From the NCBI GenBank assembly GCA_050943935.1, contig JBMNQC010000011.1:1-64000 (forward strand): a stretch of 64,000 bases of DNA. The letters run 5' to 3'. Below the pieces are notes generated by a model. The model was not told the origin of the DNA, made no database searches, and saw nothing but the letters and a program-made list of their open reading frames with translations. A program made the translations under genes and the position numbers. This document shows, in pieces, positions 8,084-16,566 of the stretch. Within the stretch, counting starts at the first letter, position 1, and every line of letters begins with the position of its first letter. The DNA is from Heteroscillospira sp050943935 (lineage in GTDB: Bacteria > Bacillota > Clostridia > Oscillospirales > Oscillospiraceae).

Positions 8084-8878
8084 TTATAAAGCCTCGTTAT
8101 TCAGCCATTGCACGCCCGTGCCGCCTATGCGGGAGAGCTGGGAGATGTGCCGCAGCAGCTCCACCTCCCGGCGGTGATCCATCATGTAGGCAATGATGGC
8201 GCGGTGCAGCTCGGCCTCGCCGGGAGCGATGGCCAGCGTGCGGCTGCACAGCAGGGGCAGCATGCCCTCGTCCCCTGTGGCACGGATGCGGCGCAGGGTG
8301 CTGTTCGCCAGGTCCACAAAGGCCCGGTGGTAGTAGTCCCGATACTGGGTCAGCCAGGAGGCCAGGGCCGTGTATTCGAGAAAATCTCCCCGGAACAGCT
8401 CCAGCGCCTCGCGGCAGAGGGCATAGCCCTCCCCGTCCTCAATGGGCGTGGCGTGTATGCGCTCCGTCAGGCGGGTGAACAGGTCGTCGTCCCGCCACAG
8501 CTCGTAGTCCGGGTTTAGGAAATACCTGCCCCGGGAGAACTGCACCAGCCCGTTTCGACCGTCCAGATGCAGGGGGGCAAGGGCCTCGCGCAGACGGCGC
8601 AGGCGTACCCGGGCGGCGCTGCCGGTGCCCACATTGTCCTTGGCGGGCCAGAGGGAGCCAAACAGCTCGTCCTCGTCCACCTCGCGGCCGGAATTGACCA
8701 GCAGATATTTCAGCAGCAGCCATGAGAGGGAGGCGTGGGAGCGGCTCTCGCCCGCCTGACCCCACTTGTTGGTCAGCTCCAGAGCGCCGAACACGCGCAC
8801 GCATACCGCGCGCTCCCGCCCCTGCAGCGCGCCCTGCAATTCGGCCATGCTGACAATGCTTTCGGGAAAAATCCTCAC
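8084..8878 (-). CDS. BTAD-type (SARP-like) transcriptional regulator
   Basis: The 264-aa product starts at GTG 8876-8878 behind AAAGGAGTTGAT. Residues about 25-120 fit an OmpR/PhoB-like winged helix (CVRVFGALELTNKWG, then SWLLLKYLLVNSGREVDEDEL and RVRLRRLREAL). Residues about 130-255 fit the helical, TPR-like bacterial transcriptional activator domain (YALCREALELFRGDFLEYT through EAELHRAIIAYM). The two domains together define small SARP-like activators. There is no ATPase or receiver domain, so the input signal is unclear. The gene lies straight after the second SLH gene and its terminator, and its 5' end is repeated at the left window edge after the first SLH gene. Control of the linked SLH gene is the natural guess. 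Confidence 0.82.
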   Translation of the reverse strand: MRIFPESIVSMAELQGALQGRERAVCVRVFGALELTNKWGQAGESRSHASLSWLLLKYLLVNSGREVDEDELFGSLWPAKDNVGTGSAARVRLRRLREALAPLHLDGRNGLVQFSRGRYFLNPDYELWRDDDLFTRLTERIHATPIEDGEGYALCREALELFRGDFLEYTALASWLTQYRDYYHRAFVDLANSTLRRIRATGDEGMLPLLCSRTLAIAPGEAELHRAIIAYMMDHRREVELLRHISQLSRIGGTGVQWLNNEAL

Positions 8879-8953
8879 GCTGTATCAACTCCTTTCAGAT
8901 ACTTCAAAAAGGAGGGCAGGTTTTTAAACCTGCCCTCCCGGGCTATGCGATTG
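8731..8953. repeat. Duplication end A, copy 2
   Basis: Matches 1-223 with two mismatches; covers the regulator 5' end, ribosome site and SLH terminator. Confidence 0.95.
8906..8938 (-). terminator. Rho-independent terminator of SLH gene 2
   Basis: Same hairpin as at 175-208: GGAGGGCAGG / CCTGCCCTCC followed on the minus strand by TTTTT, between SLH gene 2 and the regulator. Confidence 0.9.
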
Positions 8954-8973
8954 TTTTAAGGCTAATCAGGTGA

Positions 8974-11538
8974 TTAGGCCTCGAAAACGTAGACGGCGAC
9001 AACCAGCTCATCCTCGTTGATGACTACGGTGTAGTCAACCATATCGGTGGTCTTCTTCAGACCGGATATGCTGCCCATGTCGACAGTCTTGTCGGTGGTG
9101 TTGACGTAGAACACGTTGGCGTCCTCATCAATGCCGTACTCAACAACATTAATCTCGTCGCCCTTCTTGACGTCATCGCCATCCGCAGAGGCGATTTCAT
9201 ACATCTTGACGTTGCCATCGGCGGTCTTGATGAAGGTCTTGTCGGTCAGAGTGGCGAACTCATCAATAGCGGTCAGGTCGGTGCCGAGAACATCGACATC
9301 GTCAACCAGACCATCGGTGGTGTAGTAACCATTGATGAAGTAGTTGTCGGCCTTGAAGTTTGCAACATCATCCTTATCAGTTCCCACAAATGCGGGGTCG
9401 AGCATCAGCTCAATCTCTTCATCGGAGGTGATGTTGTAAGCCTTCACGGTGTAGAAGCCATCCTCGTAGTCGGCGTTCTTCTGCAGCTTGGAGAGGGTGT
9501 TGCCGTAGACAAACAGAACATCGTCAACAGAGCCGGTGCTGGTGGTCTTGGCGTCCACAACGACAACCAGGGCGACAGCGTTATCGGAGTTCTCCACATA
9601 AGCAGCAACGGTGCCGGTCTTGTTCTCAGCATCGGGAACATTCTTGATACCGGTGTAAGAGGTGTACTTGTAATCGTCAATATCATCATCGGACTTGACG
9701 AACAGGAACTCGGTCTTGGAGTTACCGGTGATCTTATCGCCGACGGTCATGCTGGCCTTGCCGGTAGAGATGTCAACGGTGGTATCGTCAACCAGGGTTA
9801 CTTCGCCGATGGTGTACTTATCCTTGGAGGAGGTGTACTCGGCAATGGCCAGGTTGGCATCCTTGAGCTTGTTGTAGCTTTCCTCGTTCTTCAGGGTTAC
9901 GATCTCAACAACATCGGTGCCGGGGAACACAACCTTAGCGGAGTAGGTCTTCTTGGACCAGTTACCCTCTTCGGCGGTATCTACAACCAGGAAGTAGGTC
10001 TCGTTGCTGTCCTCAGCGGAATCGGTGTAGATGACATAGCCGTACTCATCGAGGTAAACGTTGATCTCGTCTTCCTCATCGGCGTCATAAGCGACCTCGG
10101 ACTCATAGCCCCAAGCGTACTTATAGGAAGTACCGCTCAGAGTGAAGCCATCGGAGCCCTTGGTAGCGGTGACGATACCGGTAGCGGACTCGGCAGCAAC
10201 AACGGACTGAATTTCCTTTTCCTTCTGAGAGAAGGTGTAGAGAACGACGGTCTCGTCGTCAACATCATCCTCGGAGAAAGCCTCGGTCTCGTACTTGCCT
10301 GCAAAGCTATCGGGAACCTTGGCGCCCTCAACGGTACCAACGGTAACGTACTCATCAGCAGCGCCCTTGGCAGCCTTCCAGCTGTCGATGGTGCCGACAT
10401 AGGTGGTGATAACAACAACGTCATAAACGTTCTTGATGCCATCATCAGCCTGATCATTGGTAGGATCAACCTTGTAGACCTCGATGGAAACGCCGTTGCC
10501 GCCGACCTTCTTGGACATATCAGCAGCGATACCGGTGAAGCCGGAGTCGCAGGGCAGCTCGGAAGCTTCAACCTTAACACCGTTCAGGTAGTAGTTATAA
10601 ACGGTCTTGCTGGCAGAGGGCTTGCCCAGATCCTTGTAAATCTGCTCACCCTTGACCTTGGCGGTGTAGATCTCATCGGCCTCATCGGCATAGGTGCCTA
10701 CATCCTCGCCATCGTAGGTCCACTGGGTAGCGGGGCGCATGAAAGCGTCAGCGTCGCCGGTGCCCTTTTCCAGGTCCTTGAAGTAACGCTCAGCGAACTG
10801 AACAACAGCGAACTTCTCCTCGTCCTCATCCTTTATGTTGCTCCACTCGTCGGTGCCGCGGACAGGAGCAGGCTCGGCCTTGGAAGCGCCGGTGTTGATA
10901 ATGATGCCGTTGCCCAGGTCAATGTTGGAGCCCTTTTCGTCGTAGGCGACCAGGTCAGCCTGCAGGGTGTTGAAGACGTAGAGAGCAGCTTCCTCGCGGG
11001 TGGCGGGGGCGTTGTAGTCAGCGCCATCGTTGCCGTCGAACAGGCCGATGTCAAGAGCGGTCTTGCCCACGTTGATGCTCCAGGCAGCACCGGTGTACTG
11101 CTCAATGGAAGAATCATAGCCCAGAGCGCCCAGCATCAGCTTGGCAAACTCAAAAGCGGTGACCTTGCCGGTGGGGTCGAAGGTCTTGTCGTCGCGGCCG
11201 TTGATGATGCCCTCGTTGGCAACGAAAGCAATGTAGCCTGCGCTCCAGCGGTTGGCAGCAACGTCAGCGAAGGGAGCGCTGGAAGCCTTCAGGGCGTCAG
11301 CGTTCTTTGCGCCGAGCAGCATGTAAGCAACGACCTTAGCAGCCTGCTCACGGGTCAGAGTTCCGTCGGGATCGAAGGAACCATCCTCGAAACCATTGAT
11401 GATGCCAGCAGCAGCGACAACGTCAACAGCCTCGACGTACTTGATCTCCTTGTCATCGGTGAAGCTGGCAGAAGCGGGAACAGCCATCATGCCGATCACC
11501 ATGACAAGAGCAAGCACAAGTGCGAGAGTTCTTTTCAT
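8974..11538 (-). CDS. SLH-domain S-layer-type secreted protein, copy 2
   Basis: The 854-aa product starts at ATG 11536-11538 behind TATAAGGAGGAAAAAACAC. The signal peptide and three SLH repeats (about residues 27-200) nearly match copy 1. From about residue 230 the two proteins part company: this one has its own acidic, Asp/Glu/Lys/Val-rich body, with occasional similar segments such as QWTYDGEDVGTYA versus KWTYDGDKVGTYA. No enzymatic motif is seen. The probable role is a cell-wall-anchored structural protein of the S-layer. The shared leader and anchor with a different exposed body suggests alternative surface coats. Confidence 0.93.
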   Translation of the reverse strand: MKRTLALVLALVMVIGMMAVPASASFTDDKEIKYVEAVDVVAAAGIINGFEDGSFDPDGTLTREQAAKVVAYMLLGAKNADALKASSAPFADVAANRWSAGYIAFVANEGIINGRDDKTFDPTGKVTAFEFAKLMLGALGYDSSIEQYTGAAWSINVGKTALDIGLFDGNDGADYNAPATREEAALYVFNTLQADLVAYDEKGSNIDLGNGIIINTGASKAEPAPVRGTDEWSNIKDEDEEKFAVVQFAERYFKDLEKGTGDADAFMRPATQWTYDGEDVGTYADEADEIYTAKVKGEQIYKDLGKPSASKTVYNYYLNGVKVEASELPCDSGFTGIAADMSKKVGGNGVSIEVYKVDPTNDQADDGIKNVYDVVVITTYVGTIDSWKAAKGAADEYVTVGTVEGAKVPDSFAGKYETEAFSEDDVDDETVVLYTFSQKEKEIQSVVAAESATGIVTATKGSDGFTLSGTSYKYAWGYESEVAYDADEEDEINVYLDEYGYVIYTDSAEDSNETYFLVVDTAEEGNWSKKTYSAKVVFPGTDVVEIVTLKNEESYNKLKDANLAIAEYTSSKDKYTIGEVTLVDDTTVDISTGKASMTVGDKITGNSKTEFLFVKSDDDIDDYKYTSYTGIKNVPDAENKTGTVAAYVENSDNAVALVVVVDAKTTSTGSVDDVLFVYGNTLSKLQKNADYEDGFYTVKAYNITSDEEIELMLDPAFVGTDKDDVANFKADNYFINGYYTTDGLVDDVDVLGTDLTAIDEFATLTDKTFIKTADGNVKMYEIASADGDDVKKGDEINVVEYGIDEDANVFYVNTTDKTVDMGSISGLKKTTDMVDYTVVINEDELVVAVYVFEA

Positions 11539-11681
11539 GTGTTTTTTCCTCCTTATAGAGATTTTTTCGCCCGCACATGACTTCGGGCATTTTTTTTGTA
11601 AAAGGGCTTCGTTCAAGCACCCTTTCACACCTTTGGCGGACCGGGAGGGGGGGACGCACCCGTTTGTTCCTCCAGTCTGTA

Positions 11682-11711
11682 AGTATTCTACCATTGTTTT
11701 TTTTTTGTCAA
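11682..11711 (-). promoter_or_regulatory. Candidate sigma-A promoter of SLH gene 2 with longer poly-A spacer
   Basis: Minus strand TTGACA (plus 11706-11711) and AATACT (plus 11682-11687) are 18 bases apart, because the A tract has 10 residues instead of 8 as in copy 1. Confidence 0.6.
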
Positions 11712-11764
11712 TGTTTTCGGGCTCTGTGTCACACAATTGTAACATTGGGCTGAGGTTGACATAA

Positions 11765-11890
11765 CATCGCCTCCCCTGAGTAAGGGGAGGTGCCCCGCAG
11801 GGGCGGAGGGGTTGTCAATCCCTCAGTCAGCGAAGCTCCGCCGCGACACGGCGTGGGGATTCGGACACCTTGTAGGGGCGCGGCAAAAAA
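11765..11890. repeat. Intergenic palindromic repeat, shortened copy
   Basis: Same opening as the repeat at 2898 (CGCCTCCCCTGAGTAAGGGG), but the middle is missing: after CTCAGTCAGC it jumps to GAAGCTCCGCCGCGACACGG. No gene is visible here. Confidence 0.75.
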
Positions 11891-11930
11891 CAAAAAATCG
11901 CCCGCCTCCATTTCGGAAGCGGGCGGAAAA
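11884..11930 (-). terminator. Terminator of the suf operon
   Basis: The hairpin CCGCCCGCTTCC/GGAGGCGGGCG is followed on the minus strand by ATTTTTTGTTTTTT, ten bases past the SufB-like stop; a duplicate of the rubrerythrin terminator. Confidence 0.85.
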
Positions 11931-11940
11931 ACTGAAATAT

Positions 11941-12861
11941 TTACTTCAAAAAGCCCTGGATTATCCTCTCCTCAGCCTCCTGGCTGGTGAGGCCAAGGGT
12001 GCGGAGCTTCAGGAGCTGCTCTCCGGCTATTTTGCCGATGGCGGCCTCGTGTATGAGGGCGGCGTCAACGTGGTTGGCCTCCAGTCCGGGCTGGGCCAGC
12101 ACGGAGCCGTTTTCGGCCAGTATGGCGTCGCATTCAGAGTGGCCGGTGCAGGGGGCGTTGCCCACCATGGTGGAGGCGAACTCCTGCCGGGACTGTCCCC
12201 GGGCCACGCTGCGGCTGATAAGGTCGGCGACAGAGCCCGCGCCGTTGAGATACACGGTGAATTCAGTCCGGGCGAACTCCTCGCCGCTGGTCATAATGCG
12301 CTCGCGCACCACAACGCGGGCGTCCTCGGCCAGAGTGGCGGCGGTCTTGCGGGTGGTGGTGGTCACGCCGCCCAGCTGGACGGTGTCCATCTCCAGGCAG
12401 GCGCCGAGGGCGAGAGTGGCCTCGGTGACGGGGTCTATGCGCTTTGCGCCCTTGCCCGCGCCCTGAGCAACGTGCTTCTCCTTATATATAATGTGCGCGT
12501 CCTTTTCCAGGAAAAAGCGGTGTATGCCGTTGTGCCGGGCCTCGCTGTCGCCGTCGTTGTGCACGCCGCAGCCAGCCTCTATGATAACGTCCGCGCCCTC
12601 GCCTATCCAGAAGTCGTTGTAAACCAGGTCGTCCACTCCCGCGTGGGTGACGCAGGCGGGGATATACACGGTCTCGCCTTTTGTGCCGGGCTTTATCCGG
12701 ATATCTATGCCGGGCTTGTCGGTCTTGGGCTCTATGCTTATGTTCTCGCTGGAGCGGCGGCCGGCGCACTGGCCGTCCTCCCGGATGTTATAGGCGCCCT
12801 TGAAGGTGCCGTCCTTAACGCTGGAGATTATCTTCAGCAGCTCGTCGGTAATGTTGTTCAT
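11941..12861 (-). CDS. SufB/SufD-like iron-sulfur scaffold protein (minimal type)
   Basis: The 306-aa protein consists almost entirely of the SufB/SufD core beta-helix and C-terminal helical domain, much shorter than SufB (about 470-495 aa). The C-terminal signature GHSECDAILAENG ... ALIHEAAIGKI ... EEAEERIIQGF type is clear. Cys244 lines up with the SufB scaffold cysteine and His271 with the SufD cluster-binding histidine, so one protein carries both key residues. It overlaps the upstream ATPase gene by 4 nt. A two-gene SufC-SufB-like unit without SufD, SufS or SufU matches the minimal SUF-like (SMS) systems described in archaea and anaerobic Clostridia. Its role would be cytoplasmic Fe-S cluster assembly. 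Confidence 0.88.
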   Translation of the reverse strand: MNNITDELLKIISSVKDGTFKGAYNIREDGQCAGRRSSENISIEPKTDKPGIDIRIKPGTKGETVYIPACVTHAGVDDLVYNDFWIGEGADVIIEAGCGVHNDGDSEARHNGIHRFFLEKDAHIIYKEKHVAQGAGKGAKRIDPVTEATLALGACLEMDTVQLGGVTTTTRKTAATLAEDARVVVRERIMTSGEEFARTEFTVYLNGAGSVADLISRSVARGQSRQEFASTMVGNAPCTGHSECDAILAENGSVLAQPGLEANHVDAALIHEAAIGKIAGEQLLKLRTLGLTSQEAEERIIQGFLK

Positions 12862-13586
12862 ACGCGTGCGTCCTTTCTGTCAAGAGGGCAGCGGGCGGAC
12901 TTTTCGCCCGCCAGCAGGGTGGGCAGGATATCCTCCCGAGGGCCGTGGGCGCGCACCGTGCCGCCCGCTATCACCACTATCTCGTCGGCAATGGACAAAA
13001 TGCGCTCCTGATGGCTGATTATGAGCAGAGTGCCGCTCTTTTTCTGCCGCAGCTCCTGAAAAGTCTCCACCAGCCGGGCGAAGCTCCACAGGTCTATGCC
13101 CGCCTCGGGCTCGTCGAAGATGGAGAGCTTTGCGCCGCGGATGAGCACGCTGGCTATCTCAATGCGCTTTATCTCGCCGCCGGAGAGGCTGGCGTTCAGC
13201 TCGCGGTCTATGTATTCCTGGGCGCAGAGGCCCACCTTGCCCAGCAGCTCGCACAGCTCGCCCTCGCTGAGAGTGCGGCCCGCCGCCAGCTCCAGCAGGT
13301 CGCGGACGGTGAGACCCTTGAAGCGCACGGGCTGCTGGAAGGCAAAGGCTATGCCCAGCTTTGCGCGCTCGGTGATGTCCAGCTCGGTGATATCCCGGCC
13401 GTCGAATTCTATCCTGCCGCCGGACTGAGTTTCAAGACCGGCTATGAGCTTGGCAAGCGTCGTCTTGCCGCCGCCGTTGGGGCCGGTGACCACTATCAGG
13501 CGGTTGTCGGACAGCTCCAGATCTATGTCCTTTATTATGGCCTCGCCGCCGGGAATGGTCCAGGCGAGATGCTCCAGTTTCAGCAT
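12858..13586 (-). CDS. SufC-like ABC ATPase for Fe-S assembly
   Basis: The 242-aa soluble ABC ATPase has Walker A GPNGGGKTT (residues 35-43), signature LSGGEIKR (134-141), Walker B LSIFDEPE (154-161) and the H-loop ISHQERIL. It has no membrane partner; the next gene, overlapping by 4 nt, encodes a SufB/SufD-like scaffold, which identifies it as SufC. SufC ATP hydrolysis drives conformational change in the scaffold during cluster assembly. Start ATG follows AGAGAGGG. Confidence 0.9.
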   Translation of the reverse strand: MLKLEHLAWTIPGGEAIIKDIDLELSDNRLIVVTGPNGGGKTTLAKLIAGLETQSGGRIEFDGRDITELDITERAKLGIAFAFQQPVRFKGLTVRDLLELAAGRTLSEGELCELLGKVGLCAQEYIDRELNASLSGGEIKRIEIASVLIRGAKLSIFDEPEAGIDLWSFARLVETFQELRQKKSGTLLIISHQERILSIADEIVVIAGGTVRAHGPREDILPTLLAGEKSARCPLDRKDARV

Positions 13587-13639
13587 ATTCTAAACCCTCT
13601 CTGTATATGAAATGCTTTGCAGCTTTTGTCACTTTACCT

Positions 13640-13668
13640 AATTTAACACATATATAAATCCGTGTCAA
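13640..13668 (-). promoter_or_regulatory. Promoter of the suf operon
   Basis: Minus strand: consensus -35 TTGACA (plus 13663-13668), 17-base spacer, -10 TAAATT (plus 13640-13645), about 55 bases before the SufC start. Confidence 0.65.
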
Positions 13669-13703
13669 CGCAGCGGGACAATATTGGCGTTTGCTGCGCG
13701 ATA

Positions 13704-13735
13704 ATGGGCGCCGGCAATTTTGCCGGCGCCCGTTG
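13704..13735 (-). terminator. Hairpin downstream of cardiolipin synthase
   Basis: A GC-rich perfect inverted repeat (GGGCGCCGGCA / TGCCGGCGCCC) about 40 bases past the stop codon. It lacks a clear T-run on the minus strand, so termination efficiency is uncertain. Confidence 0.5.
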
Positions 13736-13773
13736 TATCGGTCACGCTGTATAAAAGCACGGGGTGCGAAGCC

Positions 13774-15312
13774 TCACATAAGCGGGGCGAAAACACGCAG
13801 AAATTCCTGCCAGAGCCTTTTCAGGCCGGAGCAGCTGCAGTCCTCTGCTCCCATTTCGTGGCAGACCTCCAGCGTGCTGAGGAAATCCTGTTTGACCTGC
13901 ATAACAGCTCTGGAGCCGTACATCCAGACGCCGCACTCAAAATTCAGATACAGGCTGCGGTAGTCCAGATTCGTGGTGCCCACCGTGGCCACAACATCGT
14001 CGGACACAAAGGTCTTGGAGTGCATGAAGCCGCCCGTGTACTGATAAATGCGTACGCCGGAGCGGATGAGCTGGCGGTAATAGGACTGGGTGGTGAAGTG
14101 CACAAAGCGTTTGTCGGCCCGGTCGGGGGTTATGATGCGCACATCCACGCCGCTCTTGGCGGAGAGGGACAGGGCAGAGGCGAGAGTATCGTCTACTATT
14201 AAATAGGGAGAGCATATATACAGGTAGTTGCGGGCGGAATTTATGATGTGCAGATATACATGCTCGCCAACGTTTTCATCGTCCACGGGACTGTCGGCAT
14301 AGGGGAGCACAAAGCCGTCGTCGGGCACGGCGCATTCCTCCGTGTGCCAGGGATAGAAGCGCAGGTAGTCCTCCTTCACATGACGGGTAAGCTCCCACTG
14401 TTCAAGAAAGATAACCGTCATGTTCCATGCGGCCTCGCCCTCAAGGCGCAGGGCGGAGTCCTTCCAATGTCCGTGCTTGTCTATGCGGTTTATATACTCG
14501 TCGGCAAGGTTTATGCCTCCGGTATAGGCAATGCGGCCGTCCACAGAGCATATCTTCCGGTGGTCGCGGTTGTTCTGCATGGCGCTGACAAAAGGGGTAA
14601 AGGGCATGAATACTGAGCATTTTATGCCAACCTCCTCCAGCCTGCGGTCAAAATCCGGAGGGATTGTCAGAAAGCAGCCCATGTCGTCATACAGCAGGCG
14701 CACATCCACGCCCTGCGCTGCCTTGCGCTTCAGAATGTCAAACACAGCGTCCCACATATAGCCCTCGCTGACAATGAAGTATTCCAAAAAGATGTAGCGG
14801 CGGGCCGTCTCCAAATCTTTGAGCAGGGCCTCAAAGAAATACTCGCCCGGAGAGTAGTACTGGGTCTGAGTGCGGCGGCAGACGGGGAAACGTGTGTACA
14901 GCTGCAGATAGTTCAGCCCCGTGCTGTGGCTTTTGCAGGCCGCCTTTGCGTCCTCATAGCAGGAAGGATTAAGCGCGAAGCTGGGCTGAGCCTTGAAGGT
15001 TATCTCATGTATCCGCCGGTTCAGCCGCTTTGTGCCGGACTGAGCACGGAACAGGAAATAAAATGGGATGCCTATAACGGGCACAAGCAGCATGAGAACC
15101 ACCCACACCATTCGGTAGCCGCTCTCCTGCCCGGCGCTTATGACGCGCAGAGCCAGCAGTACGCTGACTATCTGAAGCGCGGGACCTGCCCAGGCGGAGG
15201 CTGCCGTCTGGCTTACGAGGGGATACACCAGGAAGGCTGTTTGGAGCAGTATCAAAATTATGATGATGAAGCGGCGGACGAACAGAGTACGAAACCAGCT
15301 CTTGTTTTTCAT
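13774..15312 (-). CDS. cls: Cardiolipin synthase (phospholipase D superfamily)
   Basis: The 512-aa protein has two N-terminal membrane segments (about 12-33 and 45-90), a PLDNc-type linker, and two phospholipase-D HKD motifs: HRKICSVD from His251 with downstream GGIN, and HSKTFVSDD from His431 followed by GTTNLD. Bacterial Cls joins two phosphatidylglycerols into cardiolipin and glycerol at the membrane. Length is typical. The gene appears monocistronic, with a GC-rich hairpin after it. Confidence 0.93.
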   Translation of the reverse strand: MKNKSWFRTLFVRRFIIIILILLQTAFLVYPLVSQTAASAWAGPALQIVSVLLALRVISAGQESGYRMVWVVLMLLVPVIGIPFYFLFRAQSGTKRLNRRIHEITFKAQPSFALNPSCYEDAKAACKSHSTGLNYLQLYTRFPVCRRTQTQYYSPGEYFFEALLKDLETARRYIFLEYFIVSEGYMWDAVFDILKRKAAQGVDVRLLYDDMGCFLTIPPDFDRRLEEVGIKCSVFMPFTPFVSAMQNNRDHRKICSVDGRIAYTGGINLADEYINRIDKHGHWKDSALRLEGEAAWNMTVIFLEQWELTRHVKEDYLRFYPWHTEECAVPDDGFVLPYADSPVDDENVGEHVYLHIINSARNYLYICSPYLIVDDTLASALSLSAKSGVDVRIITPDRADKRFVHFTTQSYYRQLIRSGVRIYQYTGGFMHSKTFVSDDVVATVGTTNLDYRSLYLNFECGVWMYGSRAVMQVKQDFLSTLEVCHEMGAEDCSCSGLKRLWQEFLRVFAPLM

Positions 15313-15424
15313 TCAACCCTCCTGACGGTATCGGAAGCGGAATACAGCGTTTACTATATTATGCCAGTCCAGCCGCCTTTTTGTCAAGCGGCTGGAAATA
15401 CGCCGGTTGTTACGCTCAAAATCA

Positions 15425-15453
15425 TTGAAGATGCTTTATCTGTGTGGTAGAAT
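15425..15453 (+). promoter_or_regulatory. Promoter of the small AT-rich membrane-protein gene
   Basis: TTGAAG (15425-15430), 17-base spacer, TAGAAT (15448-15453), about 55 bases before the ATG. Confidence 0.6.
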
Positions 15454-15508
15454 ACATACAGGTTAAAGAGTATGATAAGCAGTAATTTGCAGAAAAGAGA
15501 CAGTATAT

Positions 15509-15931
15509 ATGAAAAAACGTAAGAACTTTATTCCGATTTTGATCGCTGCTTTTCTTATTGTCTTTATTTTGGGATATTTGCTTTATTCAGACAGACCGTT
15601 TGAAACAATAACAGCAGACGAAATTAAAGAAATACAAGTATATGCTGTTCCTCCGGACAAAGAAGCCGCTCTCAGTAGTGCTGAAATAGAAAGTGCTGTT
15701 CCGATTTTGCAAAATCTAAAGATATCCAGGCCGGGATACAAAATATTTATGGCCGGAACGGGCGGCCAGAGTATAACATTTACCATTTTGAAATCAGACG
15801 GGTCTAAAATTGAATTGTCCAATTTTGGTAATGTTTTAATTGAGATTGATGGGAGAAGCTATCACGCCGATTATGAATCCGCTGAAGCACTCAATGAATA
15901 CGCTAATAAGGTATTGAAAACTGGTTTTTAG
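15509..15931 (+). CDS. Small membrane-anchored protein of unknown function
   Basis: The 140-aa product has a basic N-terminus (MKKRKNF) and one hydrophobic segment at about residues 8-26, then an extracytoplasmic domain of about 110 residues with no recognised family. The gene is noticeably AT-rich (AAA, ATT and TTT codons) compared with its neighbours, as is its upstream region, which suggests recent acquisition. The ribosome site is weak (AAAAGAGAC). It has its own promoter and terminator and is flanked by genes on the opposite strand. Confidence 0.7.
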   Translation: MKKRKNFIPILIAAFLIVFILGYLLYSDRPFETITADEIKEIQVYAVPPDKEAALSSAEIESAVPILQNLKISRPGYKIFMAGTGGQSITFTILKSDGSKIELSNFGNVLIEIDGRSYHADYESAEALNEYANKVLKTGF

Positions 15932-15950
15932 AACAGAATTTTCGGACTGA

Positions 15951-15986
15951 AGGGGCAGCCTCAAACGAGGCTGCCCCTGTTATTGT
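15951..15986 (+). terminator. Terminator of the small membrane-protein gene
   Basis: Stem AGGGGCAGCCTC/GAGGCTGCCCCT followed by GTTATTG; the T-run is short. Confidence 0.65.
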
Positions 15987-16014
15987 CCAAAAGGGCTAGA
16001 CAGAGTGAAACAGA

Positions 16015-16055
16015 TAAAAAACTCAAGCGCCCGGGAAGTCAAGCTTTCCGGGCGT
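16015..16055 (-). terminator. Terminator of the SGNH-DUF4358 operon
   Basis: Stem CGCCCGGAAAG/CTTCCCGGGCG followed on the minus strand by CTTGAGTTTTTTATC, just after the DUF4358 stop. Confidence 0.85.
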
Positions 16056-16062
16056 CTGGCCT

Positions 16063-16527
16063 TTACTTCATGTACTTGTCGATTATCTTGACTGCGCCGT
16101 CGGCGTCGGCGGCGGTGACATATGCCACATAAACGCCGCTGCTGCGGACTATGGCTTTCTCCAGCTTTGGCACCTCGGCGGGCACATAGCTTTCATAAGC
16201 GCTTATCTGACCGGTGACCCGGGCATCCATAGCTTCGGCTATCTTTGCTGCGGCATCCTCGTCGGCGGCTTTGAAAACGGCTATCTCTTCGGCAGTAGCG
16301 CCGGTTCCGAGATATATGGAGCAGTCGGACACATCCGATTCATCCAGACCGTAGAGCTCAAGAGCAGTATCGGTTTCCATTTTGCTGAGCAGGTCAGTAA
16401 AACAGCTGCTGTCCAGAAGTTCAGCGGTCAAATCTGCCGGGGCAAAATCCGTATGTGAGCCAGAGCCGCAGGCGCACAGCAGACACATGAGCGCCAGCAG
16501 GAGAAAAAGGCTGAGTGATTTTTTCAT
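16063..16527 (-). CDS. DUF4358-type lipoprotein
   Basis: The 154-aa product has a lipoprotein signal peptide with lipobox LCAC (lipidated Cys near residue 20). A small domain follows with the DUF4358 pattern (ALELYGLDESDVSDCSIYLGTGATAEEIAVFKA, shown here only as family resemblance). DUF4358 lipoproteins are often encoded beside SGNH hydrolases and MBOAT acyltransferases in Firmicutes, hinting at a part in modifying cell-wall polymers. Here it follows an SGNH lipoprotein gene by 39 bases in the same operon. Its biochemical function is unknown. Confidence 0.78.
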   Translation of the reverse strand: MKKSLSLFLLLALMCLLCACGSGSHTDFAPADLTAELLDSSCFTDLLSKMETDTALELYGLDESDVSDCSIYLGTGATAEEIAVFKAADEDAAAKIAEAMDARVTGQISAYESYVPAEVPKLEKAIVRSSGVYVAYVTAADADGAVKIIDKYMK

Positions 16528-16566
16528 TCCGCATGTTCCTTTTCAGCGTATTTGACCGGGAGAGGC

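Larger units (their letters stand above)
10868..11926. repeat. Duplication end B, copy 2
   Basis: Counterpart of 2000-3100: SLH N-terminal coding sequence, ribosome site, leader, promoter, palindromic repeat and terminator hairpin. Confidence 0.9.
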
